A stretch of DNA of 64,000 nucleotides from Amblyornis subalaris (lineage: Eukaryota; Chordata; Aves; Passeriformes; Ptilonorhynchidae): NCBI GenBank assembly GCA_018881555.1, contig JACAXG010000033.1:6592979-6656978 (forward strand). Reading direction: 5' to 3'. Position 1 is the stretch's first letter. Each line of letters begins with the position of its first letter. The position numbers and the translations under genes were made by a program. Shown piece by piece: positions 48,837-62,300 of the stretch. The notes under the pieces are model-generated. The model saw only the letters and a program-made list of their open reading frames with translations, searched no databases and was not told the DNA's origin.

Positions 48837-51800
48837 AGTCACTGGGCCTACATTGCACAGGCTTTTCTGTTCCCACCAATCTTCCAATATGGTTATGTCA
48901 CCAGACGTACCAACTGTTAGGAAAGAGTTTTCCTTGCTGGGCTTCACTCTTGGAAAGTGACTGCTGCCGTGGACAGGAGGAGAAGGGAATCTAGAGGGAG
49001 CTGCCATTGCCTCCTGCTGTCCTTATGACTGTGGTGGCTCCTGCTGCATCCCAGGCAAAACTGTCCTACCCTGTGGAAACACCAGAACGTGTTCCTCTGC
49101 TCCAGGCAGCAGTGCAGCACGAGTGTCCAGCCAAGGTCATCTCAGCATGGGGCTGACTCTGCTCTGCATCACCACCCGGCAGCCCACAGCTTGTGTGGAT
49201 CTGGGCTCCCTGTGTGGACTGAGACGAGACAAAATTCTGTGGGCTGCAAGACAGCAATGTACTGGAATGACTGGCAGCAGGGACAAGATGACTGACATTG
49301 TTTTTTTGACAAAAGGCAACCTGTAGAAGCTAGAACAAAACCTGAGTTTGCNCCAGGACAATGTGTCTGGCTTTTCTTATTGTCTCCTCCTGTACTTGTA
49401 CTTTCTAATGTAGTGTAAGCACTACATATACGCATGCAAATTATTGATACAACATAAACTGCTTTCTGCCTTCTTTCTCTTCTACCCTAGACTCAATCTC
49501 TTTTTGTTCCTCCTCCAAAATCTTGAGTGGTCACAGGAAACCATTTTCCAGATTGTGACAAACAGCCTAAGCCAATGCCTTGATAATACTCACATGGATT
49601 TATACCTGCTGAGGATCTGGCAAAAGAGTTGTTTACACATAATTCAGCTTTTTATTTGGAGGTGAACAAATATACCAGGAAAAAAAGAAACAGAGAAACA
49701 CATTAAAATAGCTGTATAGAATATATCCCTTGATCCTAAAATATTCTTATTCTGACAAGTCATAAAGACGCTTCTTGAGTTCCTGAACATTTCTTATCTT
49801 TTCTTTGAGTCATATGGCAACTGGGCAAAAATTTAAATATTTTAATAATTTATATTCTGAACTTTTGATCCCTCATGGCTTGATTTATTAAAAAAATTCT
49901 GCTCACCTTGGAGCAATTGCTAATTTCTTAACTAAATTTTCTGTATTTGGAAATGGTTAATCTTCATAATTATTACTGAAATAATTTACTATTAGTTTCA
50001 TATCTACAACAGAACTCTTTCCTAAATTTCTTTGCATCTTAGAGACTGCTGAACCCCAGCTATTACAAATCATATATAACTAAGAAACTTTAGGGTCAGA
50101 AAATATTTGGATGAATAGATAATTAAATTATCATCAGAGATAGATGCCAACAATCTAGCTATATATTAAATCTAAGGCTGTCTGCCTTAAGCAGTTTTAA
50201 AAGCTCTAAAATTGCAAAGACAATTTCAGTTGCTTACAGCAGGTGGTAGTATGTGCTATTAAAATAAAATATTTACTTCCAAGGATGACTGCCTAGTTAA
50301 TAAGAACATGAGTAGAATGGGCAAGAAATCGACTGCTGTAAATGCATTAAAACCTTGTAGATTAGAAAATTGAGTATTTATTACTTCTTTATTTTCAAAG
50401 CTTCCTGTTTCTGTTCCACAAGACTGACAGCACTAACTTCTTGTNGGATGTTTATGGACAAGTCATAGACGTATTGCCAAAAATAACTCAAATCACAGAA
50501 CTCTTACAGAATGGTCTTCATCCACAAATCCTACAGTCTTTTAATCCCAGAGCCTTTTATATGAAGACAGAAATGAAGTACTTTAAAACAAGGTGTAAAT
50601 CAAATTTAAGTAGGTAAAAGCAAACTGGTAATTCTGATAATCCTCTTTTAGTTGCTACCTAAGAGTGGGGTGAATTTCCAGAATCTCTACTGCAGAGTCC
50701 ACTAGAGGCCTAAAACTGCTGTTTCTGCATACGTGGAGCTGTGCCTCAACCTTGCCCAAGGATCAATTTGGTCTAATCTCAAAATCACTGGGACTAGAGA
50801 CTAGATGTTCCTACAGCAATACCCCTGACCCAATATGTATGTATACCTGATGCATACAGCCAATAAGATGAGGTGACTTACAAAGGCAACTGCTCAGATC
50901 TATGTAGAAAAGATACCTTTTCATGGTGTTTCAGGATGGACTCATCTCTATTTTCCCTTTACATCCAGAATATACCAACTTCAGACAGATTTGCATCTTT
51001 GTGTCCTTATGCCCTTGGGAGACAACCTCCAAAAGGCCGTGAATTCCTGTCATGGGGACAACACGTGAAAAACAGGGGGTGAGATGCCTGCTTCTATTGT
51101 CAGAGGTAGCTTTTTATGAGAATAAACTCAGGTTTCCCACACTGNGTGTGAGATGCTGTGATCAGCAGCAGCAGCAGCGTCCCCTGCACAGCTACTTTAT
51201 ATGTTCCTTTGAGTAAGTGAATTTTGACAGCATCTTTCAGATTGGATTCTAGAGGTAAGATGAGAGGCAGTATAATTAATGGATAATAAGAATCAGCAAG
51301 ATGTCTACCAGCTTCTGGGCTGCAGTTGATTCTGGGTGAAGCTAGCAGCAGATATTTAGGGCAAGTTTATCCATAAAATTATAGTTACCATGGCATTTCA
51401 AATGCCAACAAGAGTGATAAAGCAGTAAACATGTTTGTTGAGCAGCTCAAAGGCACAGCTGCGAACCTGAGTCCTTTTGTGAATTTTTGTAGGTTATTTT
51501 TCAGTCTCTAAAGGCCTTTTTGCCCTCATTTACTATGTTAATACAATATGCCTAAAGGTTGTTCCCCTTGTGGTATTAGTTTAGCACAGCATGGTCTTTA
51601 ACTGAGCCATCTTCTTGGAGTCCATACAGTTATTTGCAAGTACATAAAACCAGCAGTTAATTTAGAAAAGTAATTTTTCTTCTCACAGAAACTTCTAATT
51701 AAGATTTTGATATTTCTTAAAGTAATTTTTTGGCTACCAGTTCTGCTCAAACATGGCAAAGGTAGGACCCATGGGACCTTTGGTAGAGTTAATGTTAGGG

Positions 51801-54800
51801 GACAAAATAATAAAGAGCTGCAAGGGCACCTGAGAGCACAGGTTCTTTATAAGCCATGTCTATCCTTACATGCCACTGGTTTTGCACAACTGAAACATTT
51901 TTCCTTGGACAGTGTGTTTCCATTGCAAAGTGGAGAAGCTTTTTTGTCTTCTTCCACTTTGGAGGCTCAGTTTTAAAACCAAACAAGTCCATACCTCTGC
52001 AAATTGCAATCCCCGAAAGAGCAAGATCTCCCTTCACTGAACAGCATCTTAAAAATTTCAGTGTCAGTTTTGGATGAAGCTGGGCTGTTACTCTGACGTC
52101 CTTTCATTTTATACTGACCTACAATAACCTCATCATTCCCATACTCCCTTGAGCAAAAGTTAACATTTGTACCAAGCTGTGTTAAGATATCTTGATTGCA
52201 AATACCCACTCGGAATTTAGCGGAAACACTCTTGGCTTGTGCATTACATGAAATTTCAATCCAGGAGCACAGACAGATAAAAGAAACGGTAATCAACTGT
52301 GAATTATCTGTGGGTCGTTTATCCGGTTCCTGATTAATCACTCTATTAATCCTTGCAAAGACAGTGAGCTAACTCAGTGCAGAGCCAATTTCTGTGAGCT
52401 GGGCTTCTAAACTCAAATGTGGTGCCATATGAATCTGTCTGAGTCTGTCCGGAAGTATTCACTTTGCACAGTTTGGATCTTAACTCAGTAACTGTGCCNT
52501 TCAGAAGCTCCTGAACTGCTGCATGCAAACTATGCCCAGATCTCCCCACACTCTCATTATTAAGAGCTCTGGGAAGAGTGACCCAGAGCCTCCAGAGTGA
52601 TGCTGCATAAAGCCAGTGCAGATCCAGCATGGCTGGGGCAGAGGGAGGGTGAATAAGGTCATGGATATCTGAGAGAAATTCTGCAGAAACACTTTGCAGC
52701 AGTCTTGCTAACAGAATTTTCCATTTCTGGTGCAGAATGAGGAAAATGGAGCCAACACACGGACAGTGCTGTATCTGAAGTAGTAAACCTGTGTGAAATC
52801 AGAAGCTTGATGCAAGGAAGCCACTGTGAGAGTAATTTTGTGTCCAGCCAGTGATTCAGAGATTATTGTGAACTAGAGTCTACACAGAGGTGTTCGGAAG
52901 CCTCTGTACAGTGTTGCCAAGCATCATTATGATCTAGGGTGGTTCACCTGCTTGCTTACCTATCCACTCCATTACCCTGGATGGAAGAGAGCTAGTGGTT
53001 CTCAGATAAAATATCTATTTGTCCAAAGGCACTGTGAGTTTCAGCTACAGTAGTGTGATAAAAAGTCTGCTAAAGAGCTGCAAAGACTGCAAATTGAAAC
53101 TAGGAAGCTGAAGCAAAAGTATTACAAAAACTAAACAGTAAAGCTTATACTTCAGTTGTACACCAGCTTTCTAAGATTTAACATCAACACAGATTACTGA
53201 AAGATGCATCTGGGTCTAGCTGAAGGTACAGGTGTGAAGGAAATAGTAAAAGCCTAAGGCTAAACTAGATGACTGTATTTGCTCTTTTCAGTTTAAAAAG
53301 TCAACATGGTAATGCCAGCAATAGAGACAAAGCATGAGGTAAGTTCTGCGAGTCAAATCTATTGATTTATAGGACTGATGAGTCTCAGGTTTAAACTTCT
53401 GATTTTTGTGTCTAGCTTCCACATAGCTATTTTTTATGAAGAAATAATTATAAGGAAGATGAAAGGCTTTCCAATCTCTCTCCAGTCTAAACACTAGTAC
53501 GAAAAGGGCAGGTAGGTGGCAGTAACAAGTGACTAATATGCTGCTGGATAATTACATCTGCCATAGCCTTATCTCTTAGCACCAAGTGCCTCAAAATTAA
53601 AAGCAGGGAGTATAAGACAAATGTTAAGAGATATTGAATTGAGCAGAAGGCAAAAAATAGCCTGTAGAGAGTCAAAGAAACCGTAAGAGTTCAGTTGGGC
53701 AATGAAGATTGTAATGTGACAGAGAGAGAAGCGTGGAAGCTGTCAGAGGGAAAACGTTCAGGACCAGAATCTGCACAGACACAGACATATTTTGGGCCTG
53801 TGACACAGATGTGGCAATGTACTGAACACAAGGTTATTTGCCGTAATATGCTAAGTCAGGGTGAGGTGCCTAGGCTTTCAAAGCAAGGGGAGAGAGAGAA
53901 GTGCGTTCAGATGTCTGAGCAAGACACTTGTTCTTCTCTGTGTAAAGAGCCAAGGATTTCTGTAAAAGGGTTCAGTACTTCTTACACAAAAGCCTATGTC
54001 CCTGATTCAGAACTTCACAGTAGGTTTCCCTGTTTCATAAAGCTGAGCCTTTGTTTAAATGTAGATAGGAGAGGAGATCTCCTTTTTTGCACAATTTGTG
54101 TAGTTGCAGCATGTGAGTTTGCAAGTGAGTAATTTGAGCTACAGGCTCTCCATAGCGTGACACATTTGAAAGTACATACTGTCATGTTTTTAAAGTGTTT
54201 GAACCACAAGAATATGTGGTGTTGCAGGAGGAAGGTCACTGCACATCTCTACTCTTGAAGGAAGACCATTTTGCTGTGCTAAATGCAAAATTTAGGGCCT
54301 TTTTTGTAACCATGGCTATTCTCTCAAAATAGATACTCACTTTCAAAAGGGCATTCCCCACAGTAGATATCAAGTGGGTGAAGATATAGCATGGTAACCC
54401 AAGAAAAACATGCTGGGGGTGGGCCTGATCTCCAAAAGTTTTAGCACATTTTTTGATCTTTAGTCCTCTAAACATGAATAACAAATGCATCTTATAAGAA
54501 ATGTAAAAGAGCTTCTCCTCATCTCGAAAAAAAATGATGGAAGGATATACCAAATTCCCTGCCAAACTCCCAAATGCCTGTTCTTATCAGTTCTTTCTAC
54601 CCCACTAATAAGTGCAAAGTACAGCCTGTTCTGGCGACCACTGATTTAAACATGTTTCTAAATAAAAATACCCTGGAAAGTTCTAAAACGGAAGGAAAGT
54701 ATCTTGCTGGAGTCTAAATATTTTACTTTTTTATTAATCAGAATGATCCATGTAAAGACCTGTCTTGTTAAAACAAAAAACCAAAACAACAAAAAACCCC

Positions 54801-55209
54801 CAAACCACTGATTTCAAAAATGTTAAGGTTGGCATTACTTGAAACAATTAGGATGGAGTGGCTGATGAACCATGGCTGGGTGCAGTCTAGCACCTGCTGC
54901 AGAACACACTTGAACTTCACTGCTAAACAGGCAGTAATCCACAGAAATACCACAATTCCGAGAGGAATTTCAGCTATGGATTTAAGCTGAGGAGCCTTTC
55001 AGGGTCAGACATAGATGGAGAATGCGGCCAAACTTGAGTGAATGCGGCAATGGTGATTACACAGATGCCTTGGAGGCTTCTGTCCTGTACCAGAGCGGCA
55101 CACATACTGTGATCCCTGAGGAAATGGTGTTTGTGCAATCTTACCTCCGAACTCTGGCCAAACCCTCTAAGATTCTGCACTGGAATAGCCTTGTCCCTTC
55201 ATGTAATTC
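48837..55209. other. non-coding DNA
   Basis: The first 0.5 kb (to about 49360) is locally richer in GC than its surroundings and may be older repeat material. The rest is AT-rich without recognisable genes. Small simple repeats include a short CAG run at 51163-51178 and an A/C-rich tract at 54770-54805. Frames of 120-145 codons at 51973-52341 and 53695-54132 were judged chance. Confidence 0.55.
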
Positions 55210-56321
55210 TGTACTGGGTTTGCATGGCCTGCTTTGGGTAGCGGGGGGGTGGGGTTACAGGGGGGGCTGCTGTGAGAAGCTGCTGGAAGCTTCCTCCATG
55301 TCCAGCAGAACCAGCCCCTGGTGGCTTCGAAAATGGATATGCCTCTGGCCAAGTCTGGGCCAATTAGAAATGGCGATAATGCCTCTGTGATAACATATTT
55401 AAGAAGAAATCAAACCAAAAGGTTGTGTGCAGTTTTAATTGCGGCAAGAGAAGAGCAGAGTGAGAGCATGTGAGAAGAACATGTGAGAAGAACAACTCTG
55501 CAGACACCAATGCCAGTGCAGAAGGAGGGGGAGGAGGTGCTCCAGGCACTGGAGCTGGGATTCCTCTGCAGCCCATGGTGAGGACCATGGTGAGGCACCT
55601 GTGCCCCTGCAGCCCATGGAGGGCCACCGGGAGGCAGAGATCCACCTGCAGTCTCTGGAGGAGACCCACGCCATAGCAGGTGGACGCCTGAGAGGAGGCT
55701 GTGATCCCGTGGGAGACCCAAGGTGAGAGGGGATCTGCTCCCAGGCTGGAGCAGCCTATCCTTGAAGGACTGCATTCCGTGGAAGAGTGACCCACTCTGC
55801 AGCAGTCTGAGGGGTACTGTTGCCTGTGGGATGGACTCACATTGCAGCAGTTCACAGGGAGCTGCTGCTCATGGGATCAAGCCATGTCAGAGAAGTTCAT
55901 GGAGAACTGTCTCCTGTGGGAGGGACCCCACGGTGCAGCAGGGGAACGACTCCTCTCCCTGAGCAGCAGGAGAAGCCATGGGTGATGAACTGACCATAAC
56001 CCCCATTCCCTGTCTCCTTGCACGGCTGGGGTAGGAGGTAGAGCTGGGAAGGAGGGAGGGGTGGGGGGAAGGTGTTTTTAAGCGTTTATTTTACTTCTCA
56101 TTATCCTGCTCTGATTTTGTTAGTGTAATAAATTCAAGGCATATCTTTTAAGTTGAGCATGTTTTGCCCATGATGGTATTTCATGAGTGATCTCTCTCCC
56201 AGTCCTTATCTCAACTCATGAACCCTTCATTAAATTTTCTCTCCTCTGTCCAGTTTGGGGAGGAAAGTGAGTGAGCAGCTTTGGTAGGTGGCTGGTATCC
56301 GGCCAGCGTCAACCCACTACA
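55210..56321 (+). mobile_element. solo LTR, class III (ERVL-like) avian endogenous retrovirus, 1.1 kb
   Basis: The element starts TGTACTGGGTTTGCATGGCC and ends CAACCCACTACA. Flanks AATTC and AATAC look like a decayed 5-bp target-site duplication. The body contains degenerate tandem units of about 30 bp, each built around CCCGTGGGA/ACCCAC and GGAGCAG, from about 55560 to 55950. A poly(A) signal AATAAA lies at 56128-56133, and the end region contains GTGAGTGATCTCTC-like sequence. This arrangement is familiar from abundant LTRs in neoavian genomes, which I associate with ERVL from memory. No retroviral coding sequence adjoins it. The open frames inside it arise from its GC content. Confidence 0.82.
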
Positions 56322-59300
56322 AATACACACACAGAAAAGAGCAGTGATGCTGTTCATCTGCCTTTGAAAGGTTGTGGACAGTTTATATAGATCAAAAGGC
56401 AAGACATGGATGGAACTGAAAAACAAAATAGGGAATAAGTACAACTGTTGTAAAGAAAACTGAATTTATCTCAACACAAAGGAGATGGAGAGTGGCCTTT
56501 GTTTTGGATGAATGTCAATGTCAGTCGAGTGGATCAACTGGTTGTGTAAATTGCCTTCTCTGAGTTAATCAAAAGGTGCGAATTTCTTCCCAAGCCATCC
56601 AGACCAGTAGTGCCTGCACTTTGATTCAAACACATGAGGAAATAGTGTAAAAACCCACAGTATTCACAAGGGTATTTTGTACTTTTCTTTCATTCAAGAC
56701 TTTTCTTTCGGGTTCATATTGAAATTCTCAAAAGTTTTAATTTAATGCTCAGCCATTGGTCTATTTTCTTTTCCTTCTCTCCAGCTTGCTACCAGTTTTT
56801 TATATGTATACTATAGTGTGGGGGATAGATTAGACACTAATCGTATCTAGTAAAAATGCATTCTTGCCAAGAAATAAACAGATATATTGATCACAACTTA
56901 ACTGTGCATAGTTATACATATATTGAAATGTCTGCAGTTGTTATTCTGTCAGCATTGTCCTACTACAGTCGCAGAACTATCCATCACATAAAATTCAACA
57001 CAAGAAGTCGCTTTGAATCAGCCAATCTCTCAATCATTCCCAATCAAGTGAAGAATGTTTATAACATCATTTCAAAAAATCTTGCTACCATTCCTGTCCT
57101 GGTAGAAATAATAATTTATCTTTCACCTCTGGGTGCAATGACAATTGTGAAGAAGAATTTTTTATAGGTTATCAAGGATGCTTGAAAGGCTGATCTGGTT
57201 CTAAACCCATATGACAGGGAAGGAGGCTGGATTGTTGTCCTTGTACTATGTCTTAATATTTATGCAATATTAGTCAATAGTATTCAAGGCAAGTAAAAAT
57301 GTCAAATTTAGTTTAACTTGTACAGGTGTATGCTGGTTTACTAGCTTTGTTTCAGAGGCAGTTAATCAATCATATCAATTTAACATCATTTAAAGATACC
57401 ATTAGTGGGTATCTTATTTACAAGAATAATAATTAATAAGTTTCAACACAATCGAAGAACAAGAACCAGGGACACACAGTTTTTTACAAGTTTTTGACCC
57501 TGTTTCCTTTCCTTTAAAGCAGTTGTTTGTCAATTTAGTGTAATAAACTGCTTTCAAGATTAAGATGCCCTTCAGATGGACACTGAAGATAAAAGGAATG
57601 TCTCAGTTGAAAAGCAGATGTGATATATATGACACAATTGCTTACACATCTAGCTATTATAATATATAATGTTTTAGTAATATCTGCATCTATGTAAATA
57701 TAAGTAAAAATTATAACACTTATTATTAAATCTACCTTTACCTTAGGTTAATATTATGTGGCTATTAATCGTCATTAGAATTTGCCCTAATTCTGAGAAA
57801 AAATAATAAGCTGTATTAAAACAAATAAAAATATAATTTAAAAATAGTAAATTGAAAAGTACACAGATACTTAATTTTGTAATATTATAGCCTTTAAGAT
57901 AACAACACAGCCATACCATGTAGGTTCAGCCCTGTAAATTTTATTCTTAGCCCTTTACTCCTTTATCCCAGCAATTTTTATGTAGTCTTATGGAGAAGTA
58001 TTTAAAGGTGTGAAACCTGCTACAGAGGAATAAATATGGCTTATGTATATTTTTTCTTTATAGAAATGTTTATCTTCCTGTATTCTTAACAGCATAACAT
58101 TTTCAAGGCTTGTTTTAGAAGGGTGTTCATAGATATAATTAAGCAACTCTTCCATGACAAGCTGCTGACCTCTATGCTAATTACTAGTGCTTTCCTCCTT
58201 CAAATGCCCACAAACTTTTCTGAGACTTGCTGTCCCAGTAAGCTCTTTAGCTGCTTGGTTACATTTATAAAGGTTTGACTATCCACTGTGGGAACAAATG
58301 GTCAGAACACAATGCTGACCTTTCCTGCAACTTCAAGTAAACAGAAATTTTGTTCTCTTGTCCAGGTAGAAAAAGAGTATGGCCTAGAGTGGTTGAACCT
58401 GGATGTAGTAGGCTCAGAGCAGGTAGATAGAATTCACAAAAACCAATATGTTGATAAAAAATTTCTAACAAATAGGAAAAGCATGCACCTTTTCAAAGCT
58501 ATCATTAAGACACTTTTCAAAGAAAATCCCCACTACAATAATAAAATTATTTTATTTGGCTCTAAACAACTGTTGCAGTGATTCATCTGTTACTTTCTCT
58601 TTCCTTTCAATCCATCCTTAAAGCTGAATTTTGCTTTGTTTTTTTAATTTCTGTCTTGAGAGGGTCAAGTTGTGCTTTATGGTGTTTGGTGGGGTTTTTT
58701 GGTGTTTGTTTGTTTTTGATACTGTCTCTTTAATTCTGTAGAAGGTGATATTTCAGAACACTAGCACTTTTTTGTTTATTACTTTAATTCAATGGAGTTG
58801 ATTTGAACCCAGCTTTATCTGCATGGGTTTACTCTACCTAAAAGAAATACGGATGCCTTAAACATGCTACATTTAATAGTTTTCTTATATGTTCAGATCA
58901 AGATGGTTTAATTAGTGTAGTTGCTGTAAATGGATGAGTTAAGATAACAAGTTTGTGTTTCTAAGATTTGGGAGGATGGATTCAATTTCCTCTTCCTTTT
59001 GGGTTTCAAATTGGCCTTAATGTCCCCACAATATTTTTTTCTGCCACGTTCTTGCCTGCAGTTGCTGAGTTTCAGTGCAGCAGTAGGGTAGCCAGCCATC
59101 CTTTTCACTTTAGTCTTTTGCTTTAGTAAAAAGGGTGACAGTAAGTGGACTCTCCTCTCTGGGTTTAGAATTGTTCAAGGAACATTTGTGATGCTCTCTA
59201 GAACTTTTACAGTTCCTTGTGGTTGTTCNGAAATCTCACTATTGAAGACATTCCTCTTTCATTAGGAGTCCACTACCACGAATAAAACCTTGGAAGAAGA

Positions 59301-62300
59301 AGCGGAAGGGGAGAGACACCACCTCAGCAGAACAATCTGAAGTGTCAACCTAAAATCTCGTCATATTTTAAAATGAGATCTTTGAGTTCCTTCTGTACCT
59401 GCTTCGGGCAGACAAACAGCTGAATGCTCAGCCACTTTTTCAATTCAACAGCTAAGATCAAGATAATAATGCTAAATTCTAAATGGTAATTAGATGAAAA
59501 TGCACATTTTTCGTGTGTTAAATAGGAAATATAGACAACAANAACATTTGCCTAGAAGGTTATGTTCTGACTTGCACAAATTTTACTGTGGCTGAAAGTT
59601 CTGGTGAACTGTAATTCACTTTCTATTTTGATTTTGGTCTGCAGAGCTCTGTTTTGGTGATCTTGTCAGGAATTTATTTTCAAAAGGATTTTATGTCAGA
59701 AAATGAAAATTCCTCAAAATCAAAGCATGTTTTGCTGGAATGTTTTACTTTTTCACAAGAAAAAAATCTAATTTAGAGGCAGAAATTCAGTTATTAACCA
59801 GAGAGTAATGATTTCACAGTTGTGGAATACCTTTAGGGATCAGTCCCAAGTCTGTTTTATTTGAAACTGTTGGGCCATTGGGTGTTTTGAGGTCAGTCAC
59901 AGGAGTTTTCGTCTACTTTATACTGTAGGAATATCTTGAAATCTAGCATTTTTGTCATTGTAGAATNGGAAAGATTTTTGGAAAGTTATGCCAAAATATA
60001 TCCCAGGCAAGAAAGCCACTTTCTGCTTTATTCTCTGGTGATTCAAGAGCAAATAATTGTGATTCACCTTGGCATGCATGGCACTTCATGTGTAAGCCTG
60101 GGTTCTAGGACGAGTAACACCGGTATAAATCAAAAATGTGTTTGCTGACAAAGTGTTTATTGAAATTCATTGGCTTTTAGAGAGGTGCAAGGTGGGTTGT
60201 GATGGCCCTTCTCTTCATTATCCAAAGATCATGGCTCTGTTCACACACGAGGAGGCTGCAGATTTGTTGCTCAGCTTAGCTGTGTGACATATTGCTAACA
60301 GATTTGGACCAGACACTTCTCATAGAAGGGTTATAAAGTCATTTATTTTATTCCTTTAGGAAGTCAATTCCTCACATTTAAGAAAAGGTTGTTCTTGTTA
60401 TGGAGGGCAGCATTAAAGGCAGCATTTTTGGTCACTTTTTGTTATATCAAATCCTATGAGGGACTGTGAGCAGGAAATTTATGTCCATTAATAGATACAG
60501 CTCTCAAAGGTGCCCTTCAACCTTCTGCTAGAAAGAGGAAATGAGTCGTTATTTACATGCTGCTGTTTGGTAGTGAAACAAGCTTTGATCAACAGGCAGA
60601 ACCTCTGAGGATCTGTGTTTGCAAGAGATTACTTAGGAACTGCACTAAATCAGTTCATTTGCTGTATGCCATATGCCCTTATGCTTTGGTAAATTTTTTT
60701 CTGACAACTAGCACTTTCCTCTTCTGGGGAATGTACTTTGGGCTCTCTGGCTGAATGAAGAAAGCAGTAATGGAGTGGCACAGTATGGGTGCAGGTCTCT
60801 GCCTGACATTTGCTGGCATAATGCATTTGAGGAGTGGGCCACAAGTGACATAGCTCCACATCAGCCTGGCAGCTCTGCTCGGGGGTGAGGGTAATGAACC
60901 TCTGTGAGGAGCATAGCCCGAGTTAATGCTTTGCTTTTCTGTCAAGGTTTGATGTGAATGCATACCACATATTGTCTTTCACCTATTATTTCTCTGAGGC
61001 TGAGTGCTACTGCTAACAATAAAATTTCACAGGCTTACTTTAGCAGAATATTGATGAAAACTTTCTAAATCTTTGCACATATACATGCAAGGGAGAAGCT
61101 GCCTTTGGTACTCAGAGAGATTTCAAACATTTACTTAGTGTCGAGCTTTATGCATATATGTGCATGTGAAAGGTCAGAGATGGTCGTTCTATCATTTGGG
61201 ATGAACACAGCTGAATTGAAATGTCACAGCAGTCGTACCTAGCAATTTAAAAGCTTTGGAGTGTTGCACGCCTGTGGATTCTCCTGCCAAGCAAATAAAA
61301 ATCAACTCTCTGACTGTACAAATTTACATGATTACAGATAATATATTTTACATCATGCTTGTGGAGTTTCTGAGCACCAGTAGGCACAAGAAGCTTTTGG
61401 AGTTGATTGGAGTTGAGAAGCTTGCTGTGCAGCCCTGGAGCAGGGAAGCAGGCTGTTCATAGCAGACCAAGGAAGGCATCAGTCAATCTGATATGCGGCT
61501 GATAGATGTTAGCCTTTTTAGACCTCTCAGACATTATAAAAGGAATTCTGCAGAAGAAGTCAGGGGATGTTACAGTGTAATAAAAGAGCACGAAGAAAAT
61601 TAATTTTAAACAATTGAAGAAAAGGCAGTGTCTCTGTAAAAAGGGCTATTCTAAAAAATATCATAATTCCTTTGTCAAATGTTTATATCAGAATGTTTCA
61701 GCACTTTCCTTGTTGAGAATGAATGCTGTGCAGGAACTTGCTGACTTAGGGGAAGGAGATCTGCTGGAGCTTGTATAGGTGCTCCTTCCCTCAGAAATCA
61801 CATGGCTGAAGAACGTGATGACTAGTTCAAATGGGATGGGGAGGGTGGAGGTGGACACCTTATCCATGGAAATGGAAAGTGCCTATTAAAGAAAATCGAT
61901 CCAAATGTATGAAAACTCCACAAGTGAATTTTTAATTTTAATTTTGTGATTGTGTAAGGAAAATTAAATCAAAAGGACGAGAACAAGCAACTTGGATTCC
62001 ATCTTTTCGTCTGAGATTCATCCTGAGAAGAAAAGGAATTGAGGTTAATTTATTTAGCATATAGAGTGAGTACAAACCATAATGAAATTCATCTCCATGT
62101 GGAATTGCAAACTGTATTCCTGACTACTTCTGTAGTCATTAGGCATTTTTCCTCAAACAATACTCCAGAAGAGATGATAACAATCAGGGTCTGTGTAAGT
62201 TCTGTAGAATTTTTTTTGAAACCTACAGAATTTAATAGGAAGTGGGATAGTGTCTACAAGAAGCTACAGGTTTACAAGTCAGAAAAGCTTATCTATGTCA

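Noticed and set aside
51973..52341. 122-codon minus-strand frame with a hydrophobic N-terminal run resembling a signal peptide
   Set aside because: No family match that I recognise and no promoter or splice signals; treated as chance.
53695..54132. 145-codon plus-strand frame
   Set aside because: It begins at TTG rather than ATG, has no known motif and no supporting context.
55364..55962. Frames of up to 163 codons on both strands
   Set aside because: They fall inside the ERVL-like LTR and follow its GC-rich tandem units; not coding.
58288..58581. 97-codon plus-strand frame
   Set aside because: Not protein-like beyond being open, starts well inside AT-rich DNA, no domain seen.
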